A stretch of DNA of 55,553 nucleotides from JAGOEX01 sp964630905 (GCA_964630905.1 CAZVWR010000015.1:1-55553); one strand, 5' to 3'. Shown: positions 32,740-42,297, counted from the first letter of the stretch. Notes: a model not told the origin generated them from the letters alone. Program-made: numbers and translations.

Positions 32740-33579
32740 ATGGAACGCAAAACAGTACAAATAAATACAGGATTCAGGACAAAAGACGGTGCCGGAGTAA
32801 ATTTGGTAAGAGTTCTCGGAAACGGCACTGCAGATGAATACGATCCGATATTACTGCTCGATTCGTTTGACAGCACTGATCCGAGGGAATATGTTGCCGG
32901 ATTTCCAATGCATCCTCACCGCGGAATTGAAACGATAAGCTATGTTTATCGCGGAAGAATGACACACAGAGACAGCTTGGGAAATGAAGATACTATTGGA
33001 GATGGCGAAGTTCAGTGGATGACAGCAGGTTCAGGGATAATGCACGAAGAAAGACTGCCTGCCTCAGAAAGACTGCTCGGTGTTCAGCTTTGGCTGAATT
33101 TGCCTTCTAAAAACAAGATGGTTCCTCCAGCCTACCGCAGTATCAAAAACTCAGAAATAGAAGAAATTCCGCTTGAAAACGGCTTTTTGAGATTGCTTGC
33201 CGGAAATTATGAAGGAAAGAAAGGATTTATGAGCAAATATCTTCCGCTGGATTATTACGACATTCATCTTAATCCTGAAAGTGAATTTGTCATTAACGCA
33301 GAAACAAATCGCTCAGTTATTGTTTTCACCTTGCTTGGAGAAGCTTATATCGGCGATCAGCACATAAAAGAAAAAACAGCCGTAAAGTTATCACAAGGAG
33401 ACCTCGTTAAAATCAGATCAACCGGCAAAGCCTGCCAGATATTATGGATCAGCTCACAAAGATTAAATGAAGCCATTGCATGGGGAGGCCCCATTGTTAT
33501 GAACACAAAAGAAGAGCTTAACAAAGCTTTCGACGATTTAAGGAACGGAACCTTTTTACAACAAAAGATAAGTTATTGA
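32740..33579 (+). CDS. Pirin-family cupin protein
   Basis: The 279-residue protein is a bicupin of the pirin family. Metal-binding residues are in place: His58 and His60 in MHPHRG, and His102 and Glu104 in GSGIMHEE. A GGAGGG site lies six bases before the ATG. Bacterial pirins have been linked to quercetin oxidation, redox sensing and regulation of pyruvate metabolism, but none of these can be read from the sequence. It stands alone after the divergent operator-like region and is followed by about 310 bases without genes. Confidence 0.93.
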   Translation: MERKTVQINTGFRTKDGAGVNLVRVLGNGTADEYDPILLLDSFDSTDPREYVAGFPMHPHRGIETISYVYRGRMTHRDSLGNEDTIGDGEVQWMTAGSGIMHEERLPASERLLGVQLWLNLPSKNKMVPPAYRSIKNSEIEEIPLENGFLRLLAGNYEGKKGFMSKYLPLDYYDIHLNPESEFVINAETNRSVIVFTLLGEAYIGDQHIKEKTAVKLSQGDLVKIRSTGKACQILWISSQRLNEAIAWGGPIVMNTKEELNKAFDDLRNGTFLQQKISY

Positions 33580-33890
33580 GGAAGAAGAACTAACATCTCA
33601 TGCCTATAACACATCCATATTGCAACACTACATTGAAAAACTAAGAAAAACTGCCGCCAACACACAATATAGCCAATTAGAGAAAACCAGAAAACTCAAA
33701 AACTGTAACTCGCTTCAGGTTTTTGTTCCGTTGAATAGAAAAATACTCTGCAATTCGCAACTCACCATATTGTTAAACATTATCCAACAACAAAACAATA
33801 AATCGAACCACTTCGCAACACTATTCAAAAGTTCCAGCAAAAAAACCCTGAAACATTAATAGAAATTACTTGTTAATTTGTTACGACTTC
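33580..33890. other. Intergenic region, no clear gene
   Basis: About 310 AT-rich bases follow the pirin gene. A 79-codon frame (33620-33859, plus strand) has no ribosome-binding site, no family likeness and a composition like non-coding DNA. The word GCAACACTA occurs twice. No RNA gene or terminator is evident. Confidence 0.6.
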
Positions 33891-34607
33891 TCAAATCCTG
33901 CCCATTTCTTTAAGATTTTTGGCAAAATTTCTTATATAACCACATTCAAAAATATTTTTTCTCATTACTAACGCCGTTCCATCTTCTTTTAGCATCAAAC
34001 TCTCTTTTAATTCATCAAGCCTGTGAGAACCAACGGTAAAGAACCACATGAATCCACCAAAAACAAACCGGAAAATTCTTATAGAATTATGTTTCATCAT
34101 TTCTGGAGAATCAATGAATTGAGTATTTCGCTTATTATCATCCAGCAACTCAATGAATGAAACACCGTATTTGTAATATTTATCAGGGAAGCCATCAATA
34201 ATCATCTTTCTAATCTTTTCTTCATGCGGACCAAGCGTAACACCTTCAAAAGCGATCTTGGAAGAAACAGCTGCTCGCCAAAGAATAGAAAGAAGAAAAA
34301 GTTTAAATCTTTTATAGTCTAAACCACTGACCTTGTTTATATCTTTTTCAATGGGTTCAAATTTCATATTTTTCAAAGCTGAATTTGCATATTTTTCATA
34401 ATTTTCATTTAAGAACTTCTCACAGTCTTCACAAAGTAATCTTTCTTTTATTCCTTTCTGGGAAACTTTAGGATTATGTCTTTCAAATGTGCTTAAAATC
34501 TTATATCTGTGTTTATCATCATACATATTCTTATAAAAAAATTCCGGTATTATGTGGGATTCGCTTAATTTGACATTTTCTTTCAAACAAAGCTTACATA
34601 TAACCAT
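33891..34607 (-). CDS. HNH-like zinc/nuclease-type protein
   Basis: The 238-residue protein opens with CKLCLKENVKLSESHIIPEF, in which the CxxC pair and SHIIP fit the first half of a zinc-supported HNH-type motif, and the second CxxC pair is CEDC near residue 60. The rest is helical, with a hydrophobic strand-rich block (FRFVFGGFMWFFTVG). Families with this start are seen as stand-alone genes in accessory regions, often near defence genes. Whether it cuts DNA is not shown, as the final HNH histidine is not clear. It begins seven bases beyond the end of the Kazal-like lipoprotein on the same strand and reads AT-richer than it, so it may be an insertion. Confidence 0.62.
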   Translation of the reverse strand: MVICKLCLKENVKLSESHIIPEFFYKNMYDDKHRYKILSTFERHNPKVSQKGIKERLLCEDCEKFLNENYEKYANSALKNMKFEPIEKDINKVSGLDYKRFKLFLLSILWRAAVSSKIAFEGVTLGPHEEKIRKMIIDGFPDKYYKYGVSFIELLDDNKRNTQFIDSPEMMKHNSIRIFRFVFGGFMWFFTVGSHRLDELKESLMLKEDGTALVMRKNIFECGYIRNFAKNLKEMGRI

Positions 34608-34613
34608 GAAACT

Positions 34614-35507
34614 TCACTCACACTCCCCTTCATGGGCGATTGTTGTTCCTGCGTTTGAGGCAAAACAGAGGTGTTGATATGTGACTTTGTCGCAGCCGCA
34701 GACATAGATGATTGCTGAATACATCCAGCATTCCTGTTCATCTCTTTTGAGGTCGCAGACTCCTTTTGCACTTTCTTCGCAGACTCCTTCCTTTTTACTG
34801 CAATATTCTGTGTCAAGGCAGTCACTGTTTTTGGTGCATTCTTCCATTGAGCCGCAGCCGCCGGGGTGCATGATTCCGGTTCCTGACATCTGGGCATGGC
34901 ACATGTTTTTATGGGTATTACCGTCACAGCCGCAGACTATAAATTCGTATTCCTGACATTCAAGCGCTTTTTCCTTGCAGATCCCCTCCCCTTCGCAAGT
35001 ATCATAAAAATGGTCGCAGAAAGTGTTTTCCGGACAATCCTCATTTTTATTACACTTTTCAAGGTTGGGACATAACCCTTCAGATTTTATGTTGATTCCG
35101 TAACTGTTTGCAAAACACCTGTTCCTGTGATTAAGCATGTCACAACCGCAGAACGGCTCATCAACCTCATAATCGCAGTCAACCGGTGCTTTCTCGCACA
35201 CTCCTTGTGAAGTACACGCTCCATCCGCTTTTTTACAGAAATACCCTTCACCGCATTCAGAGGATTTGCTGCAACCATCAGCCGCATCTTCATCAGTCAG
35301 AACAACCGTATCTTCGTCGTTGACAACAAAAACATCTTCATCATTTACAGTTTCATCAACAACTTCAACATCCTGAAAAGATTCATCATTTACGGCTGAA
35401 TTATCATGCGGCAAAGCAACATCGTTATCAGAACTGTTTTTAGTTACATTGTTGCTGCACGAAAAGGAAAAGATTGTAAGAAACATAAAAAAAATGACAC
35501 TTCTCAT
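34614..35507 (-). CDS. Lipoprotein with three Kazal-like Cys-rich repeats
   Basis: ATG at 35507 has GAGG five bases upstream and opens a lipoprotein signal (lipobox SFSC, Cys17). After an acidic Asp/Glu/Val spacer come three repeats of about 60 residues. Each has a first Cys cluster (FCKKADGAC, FCDHFYDTC, YCSKKEGVC) and an end close to Kazal domains: FCGCDMLNHRNRCFAN, VCGCDGNTHKNMCHAQ and VCGCDKVTYQHLCFAS, each followed by a G-C closing. Kazal domains inhibit serine peptidases, so a protective role on the cell surface is plausible, but the loop that contacts the peptidase cannot be judged here. The protein is 297 residues long. Confidence 0.82.
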   Translation of the reverse strand: MRSVIFFMFLTIFSFSCSNNVTKNSSDNDVALPHDNSAVNDESFQDVEVVDETVNDEDVFVVNDEDTVVLTDEDAADGCSKSSECGEGYFCKKADGACTSQGVCEKAPVDCDYEVDEPFCGCDMLNHRNRCFANSYGINIKSEGLCPNLEKCNKNEDCPENTFCDHFYDTCEGEGICKEKALECQEYEFIVCGCDGNTHKNMCHAQMSGTGIMHPGGCGSMEECTKNSDCLDTEYCSKKEGVCEESAKGVCDLKRDEQECWMYSAIIYVCGCDKVTYQHLCFASNAGTTIAHEGECE

Positions 35508-35569
35508 ACTGCACCTCAATGAAATTACGGTGATATTATATCTTTAAGGAATAAAAAACCAAGAATTGA

Positions 35570-36538
35570 TCAGAAAAACAGTTTTATATTCGGCCTGTTA
35601 TCGCCGACTGAGAGATATCCTGTCGTGTCAGAATCAGTTTGTAATGATGAATGCATTGAGGGAGCAACTGAATATCTCATTGCCGGTTCATCGGATGAGC
35701 AGAAACTCCCCTCATTCATTTCAACAAGAACAAGAAGATTGTCTGTTCCGCTGTAATTGAAAGGAGTTATAAGCGTAAATTCGTTCCAGCCGTAAGCTGT
35801 AGTTGTTTCACTGTTAAAAACTTCAGTAGCTCCACTTGTCTGCGTCAGCCAGACATCTGATGTACCTGAAACCGCTGATGTTTCTTTTAAATAGATGATT
35901 ACCGGTCTTGAAGTTCCTGCACCCGTATTGTCAAACCATCCAATCTTAGTTATCGGGGCTGAAACACCAATCTCAGAACTTAAATAAAGTGCCGCCGACC
36001 TCGAATATTTGAAATATCTGCATCCGATAGGCATCCACTGAGTGTCGGTACCTTCTCCGATTGTCACAGATTCAGGAATTATGACAGAATCTTCATCGTT
36101 TGTGTCTTCATCAGCAAAGTCTTCGTCAACTACATCCTCATCCGAATCCGTTAAATCTTCGTCAATAAAATCTTCGTCAATCATATCTTCATCCATGAAA
36201 TCTTCATCATGCTGAAAATCGTCATCCTCTTCTTCATCAGGGATAACAGTTTCATCATTTTCATCGGGTGTCACATTATTATCAACAGGCTCATTTTCAT
36301 CCGGCTGTCCGCTATCCGGAAGGACTGTGTTGTCGTTTTCATCCGGAACAGTTTCATTGTCTGTCGAAGAATTGTTGTCATTCTTGTCGTTGATCAGAAC
36401 ACACTGAAAATATTCATCACACATGTAACCTTCAGGACAGTCAAAGATCGTTTCGCATTCCTTAACTTCTCCGCTTGTGCATGAAACAAAGGAAATAAGT
36501 ACAATAATAAATAGAGCTGCAACTTTAAAAACCTGCAT
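35570..36538 (-). CDS. Acidic-repeat lipoprotein with C-terminal jelly-roll-like domain
   Basis: The 322-residue protein has a lipobox FVSC (Cys20) and a short Cys motif (CETIFDCPEGYMCDEYFQC). A very acidic region of about 110 residues follows. In it a pentapeptide of the form DEDxx recurs (DEDFM, DEDMI, DEDFI, DEDLT, DEDVV, DEDFA, DEDTN). The C-terminal domain (about 155-322; GEGTDTQWMPIGC, SRSAALYLSSEIG, ITKIGWFD, IIYLKETS) resembles an outer-membrane-adhesion beta-sandwich seen in surface proteins with Type-IX-like tags, though no such tag is present. The protein lies between the Kazal-like lipoprotein and the amylase gene. Role unknown. Confidence 0.75.
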   Translation of the reverse strand: MQVFKVAALFIIVLISFVSCTSGEVKECETIFDCPEGYMCDEYFQCVLINDKNDNNSSTDNETVPDENDNTVLPDSGQPDENEPVDNNVTPDENDETVIPDEEEDDDFQHDEDFMDEDMIDEDFIDEDLTDSDEDVVDEDFADEDTNDEDSVIIPESVTIGEGTDTQWMPIGCRYFKYSRSAALYLSSEIGVSAPITKIGWFDNTGAGTSRPVIIYLKETSAVSGTSDVWLTQTSGATEVFNSETTTAYGWNEFTLITPFNYSGTDNLLVLVEMNEGSFCSSDEPAMRYSVAPSMHSSLQTDSDTTGYLSVGDNRPNIKLFF

Positions 36539-36599
36539 TTTTCTCTCCCGGTTTAAATAAACTTATAATATTATATTAGAATGTTTTGGAAACGCAACC

Positions 36600-39500
36600 T
36601 TATTTTTTGCCGAGAACCACGCTTCCTTTTGCAGGAACAGTGACCGATCCATTTGTTATTGTGACATTATTTCCGTCAAGGTTTTTGAATGTTCCGCTTA
36701 TTCCTGCACATGTTCCTGAATAATTTGATGAGCCGCGGTTGATCCCCGCTATTACAACTTGAGAATTATAAGTGAGCTTAAATATCCACCCATTATCAGA
36801 TGAAGAGCAGGTTTCTCTTTTACCGTATCTTAACGCTTCATAGTTCTTTCTGAAATTACCAAGCTTTTTCATATATGCGAGAGCATCAGCTTCATCAGAT
36901 GTAAGTCCTGATAATTTCATCATTTTTCTCCTGCCGCCGTCAAGACCGTTCTCCGCTCTACCTGTCATTCCGATATCATCCCCCTGATAAAGCATAGGAA
37001 CATTGATGGGTGCTGTCATAAGATATGTCTGGGCATGTTTTAATTTTGAATAATCTCCGCCGCATTCGCTCAAAGCCCTGTCCTGGTCATGGTTTCCGAA
37101 GAAGTTGCCCATTACAGCTCCCGGGAATCCACCTGCTCCCCCCATTGTAGGCTGTTCTGTTAGGAATGTCGTGTCGTTCCCTATCGTCCAGCTTGCCAGA
37201 TCTGACATTTTTCCGTTGCCCCAGAGCAGATAGTTCTTCGCATTTGAATAAAAATCTTCATTCACCTGACCCTGGACCATATCGGCTCTTGTGTGATATC
37301 TCGCCCAGCCCCCAAGGGACTCTCCCACCATATAAAAGATCTCCGCCTCATCGGGAGAATCGTGGTTTGTAACTGTTGTTTCGATCTTCGTTTTTACTGC
37401 CGTTTTCATCTCTTTAACAAAAATATCATCCATATGTTTCAACGCATCAGCCCTGAAACCGTCAAGATTGAATTCCTGAATAAGCCATATCGCATGGTCT
37501 ATCATAGCTTTCCTTGCCGGCGGATTCCCCGCATAATTGAAATCGGGCATATATTCGGTGAACCAGCAGTCAATTCTGTGGCTGTCCCAGTTCCCGTCAC
37601 ATTTAACATAAGGGTAGAACCAGCTTTTGTTGTCCTGATAAAGATTGCTTTCGCTGTGGACATGGTTTGCAACGAAATCAGGGATCACTCTTATCCCCTT
37701 TTTATGAGCCTCCGCAACAAGTTCATGAAGTTCATCAACTGTTCCGAAAGCTGTGTCTATCGGCCCTTCATTGTATCCGTTCAAGGAATTGTAATCAAAG
37801 TCATTTGTGTATGAATAACCGCTTGCTACAGGGTGATAGGCATGATAACTTGAAAAACTTCTCAAGTCATCAGGATTTACTCCGCCGACGCTTGCAGTAT
37901 GCGGATTGAGGATTGGTGAACTTATCCACAAAGCGTTCACACCCATATCTGTAAAATAGTTGTCCTTTATCTTGTTGATTATCCCTCTGAAATCTCCGCC
38001 GAGCCACTGTTCTGTCTCGACTGTTATCCCTGCAAGATTGCCGACATCGTTATCAGTGTCACCATTCAGAAATCTGTCTGTCATCAACTGATATACGAAG
38101 GCGTCTCTCCAGCCGAAATCTGCGAAATCAACTCCCGCCCCGATCCAGATAGGGACAAAAAGCGGCTCTATTTCATTTCCGCCGGCATCAATCAGCCTGA
38201 AGAGATAGCTGTATTTGTTCGGTGTAAGCCCTGTTTTAGAAACTGTGAAAATGGCTGTTGACTCATCATAAGTTATTGAATCTGTTACATCTACACCATT
38301 TAAAGTAATAACGCTTTCATTCATGTCAATTTCATTTGCACCGCTGTAAACCACCTCAAAACCCAGGGAATTTGAAGTCCTCACAAGATTCTGGACGGTC
38401 AGTTCGACTTCAGATGCTACACAGGTGTTCGTGCCGTCACACTCTTCTCCCGGACCGCAGTCAGCACCGGTATTGCATCTGTCATCAAGAAGCTCACACT
38501 CATCAACAGCACACCTTTCCCACGGTTTGCATATTTCAGTTCCGCACATCGTTCCCTTGACAGTTGCCTGACCGGGATAATTATTTGCGGAAGTTATGAA
38601 ATTCGGTCCTGGAGTATCCCCGACAACACCTTTATCGCAGTACCACCAGCTTTCACCGTTATTAAGTGAAAAACGGTATATATATGCAAAATCTCCGCTC
38701 TTATCCATCGGAAACCCTGCCATATATTCGTGGTTATTTCCAGTATATGAACTGTTGAATGTCGCGTCAACCCAACGCCATGTGGCTGATATTACAGGAT
38801 ATTCAGATTTAACTACATCTTTTTTCACACCAAGTTGAGCCTTCCACCCCGTATTTTGCGGAACAGAGCCGCCCGTTGTGCCGTTGCTCATGTAGATCTG
38901 TCCGTAAACGACTTCGCCCGTTTCACCGATCGTTACATCAATTGTGTAAGGCCACTGAACACCGATCCATGTAGGAGCAGTTGCATCGGCAACGCACTTT
39001 GTTCCAACCGGCTTAAAACCGTTAGGGCAGTTGCAGACCGCTTTGCTGTTCTCAATCGTGCAGACACCACCGTTCTCACAATCAACTGATGCACACTTAT
39101 CTTCACCGCATTCATGCGTTGCAATATCACATTTATCATCACCGGTACAGTCATCGCTGTCATAGCATCTGCCGCTTTTAAGCTCACATGTCCCTTCACT
39201 GCACTCTTCCCACTCTTCACAAACTATTCCCGCACAGAGATCTGCAACACATTCAAGACCTTCTGCGAGATAGCCCTTGTCACAGACGCATTCAGCCTTG
39301 CCGTCTACAACATCGCAGGTTCCTTTGTTACTACACTTAATTCCATCGCATGGATTGTCATGATCAGTATCTTCACCGTCAGGAATATCATCTTCATCAA
39401 CACAGGTCGGAACTCCGTCATCAACATAATTTATGAACCCTTCCTCGCAATCGCAGTAAATTCCGCTTTCATAACCTGATCCGCTTCCCGAGCCGCTGCC

Positions 39501-39887
39501 GTATCCATCTTCCTTGCATTCTCCGTGACCTCCGCAGTCAATTCCTGAACATGGTCCGATGCATGTATGTGTCTCTTTATCGCAAGTTGCTGAACCTGTA
39601 CAGTCTTCATCTTCATTGCACCTTCCGCTAACAGGTCTGCAATCTCCGTTCACACAACTTTCCCATTCTTCACATTCAATTCCGGCACAAGGATCCGCCG
39701 CTTCAATGCATTCAAGTACGCCGCTTGGAACATATCCATCATCGCAGTTGCAGACCGCCCTTCCGCTTGCATCATCACAAACACCATGACCACTGCAATC
39801 CACACCGTCACAGGGCGATTTCTTTGATTTGTCACATGCTGAAAAAAGTGTGATGGTAATGATTAAAAGAAAAAGGATCTTTTTCAT
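36600..39887 (-). CDS. Lipid-anchored GH13 alpha-amylase-type enzyme with EGF-like repeats
   Basis: ATG at 39887 has GGAGG five bases upstream; lipobox FSAC (Cys18). The 1095-residue protein begins with a long series of EGF-like Cys-rich modules (CDGVDCSGHGVCDD, CSGIDCGGHGECKE, CDGIKCSNKGTCDV, CENGGVCTIEN and DLCAGIVCEEW-type links). A strand-rich module at about 310-420 may bind carbohydrate. The C-terminal half is glycoside hydrolase family 13: VYQLMTDRF, DFVANHVH, DGFRADALKH (nucleophile Asp814), MVGESLGG (acid/base Glu856) and FFGNHDQDR (Asp934). All three catalytic residues are present, so it should cut alpha-glucans such as starch or glycogen at the cell surface. EGF-like modules fused to an amylase are unusual. 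Confidence 0.92.
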   Translation of the reverse strand: MKKILFLLIITITLFSACDKSKKSPCDGVDCSGHGVCDDASGRAVCNCDDGYVPSGVLECIEAADPCAGIECEEWESCVNGDCRPVSGRCNEDEDCTGSATCDKETHTCIGPCSGIDCGGHGECKEDGYGSGSGSGSGYESGIYCDCEEGFINYVDDGVPTCVDEDDIPDGEDTDHDNPCDGIKCSNKGTCDVVDGKAECVCDKGYLAEGLECVADLCAGIVCEEWEECSEGTCELKSGRCYDSDDCTGDDKCDIATHECGEDKCASVDCENGGVCTIENSKAVCNCPNGFKPVGTKCVADATAPTWIGVQWPYTIDVTIGETGEVVYGQIYMSNGTTGGSVPQNTGWKAQLGVKKDVVKSEYPVISATWRWVDATFNSSYTGNNHEYMAGFPMDKSGDFAYIYRFSLNNGESWWYCDKGVVGDTPGPNFITSANNYPGQATVKGTMCGTEICKPWERCAVDECELLDDRCNTGADCGPGEECDGTNTCVASEVELTVQNLVRTSNSLGFEVVYSGANEIDMNESVITLNGVDVTDSITYDESTAIFTVSKTGLTPNKYSYLFRLIDAGGNEIEPLFVPIWIGAGVDFADFGWRDAFVYQLMTDRFLNGDTDNDVGNLAGITVETEQWLGGDFRGIINKIKDNYFTDMGVNALWISSPILNPHTASVGGVNPDDLRSFSSYHAYHPVASGYSYTNDFDYNSLNGYNEGPIDTAFGTVDELHELVAEAHKKGIRVIPDFVANHVHSESNLYQDNKSWFYPYVKCDGNWDSHRIDCWFTEYMPDFNYAGNPPARKAMIDHAIWLIQEFNLDGFRADALKHMDDIFVKEMKTAVKTKIETTVTNHDSPDEAEIFYMVGESLGGWARYHTRADMVQGQVNEDFYSNAKNYLLWGNGKMSDLASWTIGNDTTFLTEQPTMGGAGGFPGAVMGNFFGNHDQDRALSECGGDYSKLKHAQTYLMTAPINVPMLYQGDDIGMTGRAENGLDGGRRKMMKLSGLTSDEADALAYMKKLGNFRKNYEALRYGKRETCSSSDNGWIFKLTYNSQVVIAGINRGSSNYSGTCAGISGTFKNLDGNNVTITNGSVTVPAKGSVVLGKK

Positions 39888-39935
39888 GAGCACCTCCGGA
39901 AGGTTAAAACAAAAATCTATATATTATCTTTTTTT

Positions 39936-40001
39936 AAGGTGTTTTAGTCAAGAGCATCATTATAGAATATTATAATTGAAACAATAAAGAAAAAACACCT
40001 T
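39936..40001. repeat. Inverted repeat upstream of purF
   Basis: AAGGTGTTTT at 39936-39945 and its exact complement AAAACACCTT at 39992-40001 are separated by 46 bases. Inside lies a smaller AT palindrome (ATTATA..TATAAT). The element sits in the gap between the amylase start and purF and could be a regulatory site for either. Confidence 0.4.
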
Positions 40002-40064
40002 GATTTTAGATTTTATTATGAGTAGAGTTAGCCAGATTTTTTGGTACTTATTCAGGAGGTTACC

Positions 40065-41501
40065 GTGTGTGGAATTGCCGGCGTATTTAATGTTGAAAAT
40101 GGTGAAATTCTTGTAGCTGAAATACTTTTTGCAATCCAGCACCGCGGTCAGGAAAGCTGCGGTATTGCTTCAAAAAATGAATTAGGGAACATTTCCGGAT
40201 ACAGGGGAATGGGACTTGTGAAGAATGTCCTTACTGAAAGCATCCTTGCAAAATATCAGGGAAAGATCGCAATCGGTCATGTCCGCTATCCGACAGCGGG
40301 TAGAAGTGACGAAACGAACAGTCAGCCCCATGTTATCGAACTTCCTGAAGGTCCGCATCTTGCCATTTGCAGTAACGGCGACATTATAAATTACCACGAA
40401 CTGAGAACATGGCTTGAAAAAGAGTACGAGTTCACTTTCAAAAGCGATAACGACGGAGAGCTCATCGGCAGACTCATTGCGTTCAACCTCATACACAGGA
40501 AAATGACCATCGAAAATGCCATCGTCGAAACGCAGAGCCAGTTGAAAGGTGCTTTCTCTTCGATTGTCATCTACCGCGACCAGATGTTCGCATTCAGAGA
40601 CCCTCATGCCTACAGGCCTTACATTCTCGGACATCTTCAGGGTGTAAGCGAAACCGGTGAATATTCATCAAACGGTGTTGTTCTTGCTTCAGAAAGCTGT
40701 GCATTCGGCATAGTGGGAGCGAAAATGATCCGCGAGCTCGAACCGGGTGAGATCATCAAGCTCGAAAAAGACAAGCCGATGAAAACGATAGCTGTCAACA
40801 GCAAAAATAAACAGCACTGCGTTTTTGAACTGATATATTTTTCCCGTCCCGACACGATCGTCTATGAAGAAAAGGTATATGCCGTGAGAAAAAAGATCGG
40901 TGCGCGACTTGCTGAATATGATAAAGAGCTCGGATTCGGTGAAGACACCGTCGTAATGGCAGTTCCCGATTCATCAAATTTTGTGGCGTTAGGGTATGCC
41001 CACGGAAGCGGTCTTCAGTTTGACATGGGGCTTTTGAGAAACCACTATGTCGGAAGAACTTTCACAAAACCCGACCAGAAACAGCGGGATGAAGGGGTAA
41101 GGCATAAGTTCAATCCGCTTCCTGAATTTTTCAAAGGAAAAAAGGTTGTCCTTGTCGATGACTCGATAGTTCGCGGAACAACTTTAAGAAAGATCGTCAG
41201 GATGATCAGGAGCGCCGGGGCAAAAGAGGTCCATGTGAGGATCGGTTCCCCCAGAGTGATCGGAAGCTGTTACTACGGAATTGACACTCCGACAAGAAGA
41301 GAGCTCATTGCGGCTATTAAGAACAATGACGAGATCTGTCAGTTCCTTGAAGCAGAATCCCTCAGATATATTGAAGTTACCGACTTTGAAAGAATCCTTA
41401 AAAATTCTGACAATTTCTGTTTTGCCTGTTTCAATCTCAAATACGAATACAAACCTGAAGATTTTCACCAGAAAGTTAATTCACCTGACAAAAGGTGTTA
41501 A
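40065..41501 (+). CDS. purF: Amidophosphoribosyltransferase (PurF)
   Basis: GTG at 40065, with CAGGAGGT five bases upstream, places Cys directly after the start (MCGIAGVFNV). This Cys is the glutaminase nucleophile once Met is removed; the longer frame from 40041 would bury it. The 478-residue enzyme makes phosphoribosylamine from PRPP and glutamine, the first step of purine synthesis. The PRPP-binding word VVLVDDSIVRGTT is present. Cys residues near residue 250 (HCVFELIYFSRPD) and in the C-terminal NFCFACF fit the iron-sulfur type of PurF. It heads a tight operon with mazG one base beyond its stop. Confidence 0.97.
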   Translation: MCGIAGVFNVENGEILVAEILFAIQHRGQESCGIASKNELGNISGYRGMGLVKNVLTESILAKYQGKIAIGHVRYPTAGRSDETNSQPHVIELPEGPHLAICSNGDIINYHELRTWLEKEYEFTFKSDNDGELIGRLIAFNLIHRKMTIENAIVETQSQLKGAFSSIVIYRDQMFAFRDPHAYRPYILGHLQGVSETGEYSSNGVVLASESCAFGIVGAKMIRELEPGEIIKLEKDKPMKTIAVNSKNKQHCVFELIYFSRPDTIVYEEKVYAVRKKIGARLAEYDKELGFGEDTVVMAVPDSSNFVALGYAHGSGLQFDMGLLRNHYVGRTFTKPDQKQRDEGVRHKFNPLPEFFKGKKVVLVDDSIVRGTTLRKIVRMIRSAGAKEVHVRIGSPRVIGSCYYGIDTPTRRELIAAIKNNDEICQFLEAESLRYIEVTDFERILKNSDNFCFACFNLKYEYKPEDFHQKVNSPDKRC

Positions 41502-41502
41502 G

Positions 41503-42297
41503 ATGTCTGAACTGAGCGGCATCGGAAAACTCCTTGAAGTAATGGCTGTGCTCCGTGGTGAAAACGGATGTCCGTGGGATAAAGAACAGTCGATACAGTC
41601 ACTTAGACCATATATAATTGAAGAGGCTTTTGAAACGGTTGAAGCCCTTGATGAATTTGACAGATCAATTCCTGAATCGGTCATTGAGCTTAAAAAAGAG
41701 CTCGGAGATCTTCTTCTTCAGGTTGTTTTCATCGCTCAGATGGCTTGTGAAGAGAACATTTTTGATTTCAATGACATTGCTGAAACTCTGACACATAAAC
41801 TCGTAAGCCGCCATCCCCATGTTTTCGGTGAAGATCATTGCAGAAACAGTGCTGAAGTGCTGACAAACTGGAATCTGATAAAAAGAAAAAAGGAAGAGCG
41901 GAAACATCTTCTTGACGGCATTCCAAGATCAATGCCTGCCGTACTGCTTGCGCAAAGATATGCAGGCAGAGCGGCAAGTGTCGGTTTTGACTGGGAAAAA
42001 TGGGAAGATGTGACTGACAAGATAGAAGAAGAGCGTTTAGAACTTCTTGAAGCTGTAAAGACTGGTGATATGAATGAGATCGAGCATGAACTCGGAGACC
42101 TTCTTTTTGCTGTTATCAATCTTGGAAGAAAGCTCGGTGTTGACAATGAGAAAGCTTTAAAAATGTGTGCAGAAAGGTTTAAAGCACGGTTTGATAAAAT
42201 GGAAGATCTGGACCCTTCTTTCATCGAAGGAGGAAGACCGGTCGCAGAACTTGAAGAACTCTGGCAGAAAGCTAAAAAGGAGCTTAAAAAAGATTGA
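41503..42297 (+). CDS. mazG: Nucleoside triphosphate pyrophosphohydrolase MazG
   Basis: ATG at 41503 has AAAGGTG upstream inside the end of purF. The 264-residue protein has the two-domain MazG layout: N-terminal ENGCPWDKEQ, PYIIEEAFETVEAL and ELGDLLLQVVF, then C-terminal IEEERLELLEAV and HELGDLLFAVINL, which supply the magnesium-binding Glu and Asp residues. It hydrolyses NTPs to NMP and pyrophosphate and so limits stress-nucleotide or damaged-NTP levels. Its stop overlaps the TTG of the next gene by four bases. The longer frame from 41281 runs inside purF and is not used. Confidence 0.95.
   Translation: MSELSGIGKLLEVMAVLRGENGCPWDKEQSIQSLRPYIIEEAFETVEALDEFDRSIPESVIELKKELGDLLLQVVFIAQMACEENIFDFNDIAETLTHKLVSRHPHVFGEDHCRNSAEVLTNWNLIKRKKEERKHLLDGIPRSMPAVLLAQRYAGRAASVGFDWEKWEDVTDKIEEERLELLEAVKTGDMNEIEHELGDLLFAVINLGRKLGVDNEKALKMCAERFKARFDKMEDLDPSFIEGGRPVAELEELWQKAKKELKKD

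Noticed and set aside
33620..33859. 79-codon open frame after the pirin gene
   Set aside because: No ribosome-binding site, no family likeness and amino-acid composition like translated non-coding DNA.
33580..33890. Integron attC-like site
   Set aside because: GTT- and AAC-type words occur but no paired core sites or neighbouring integrase were found.
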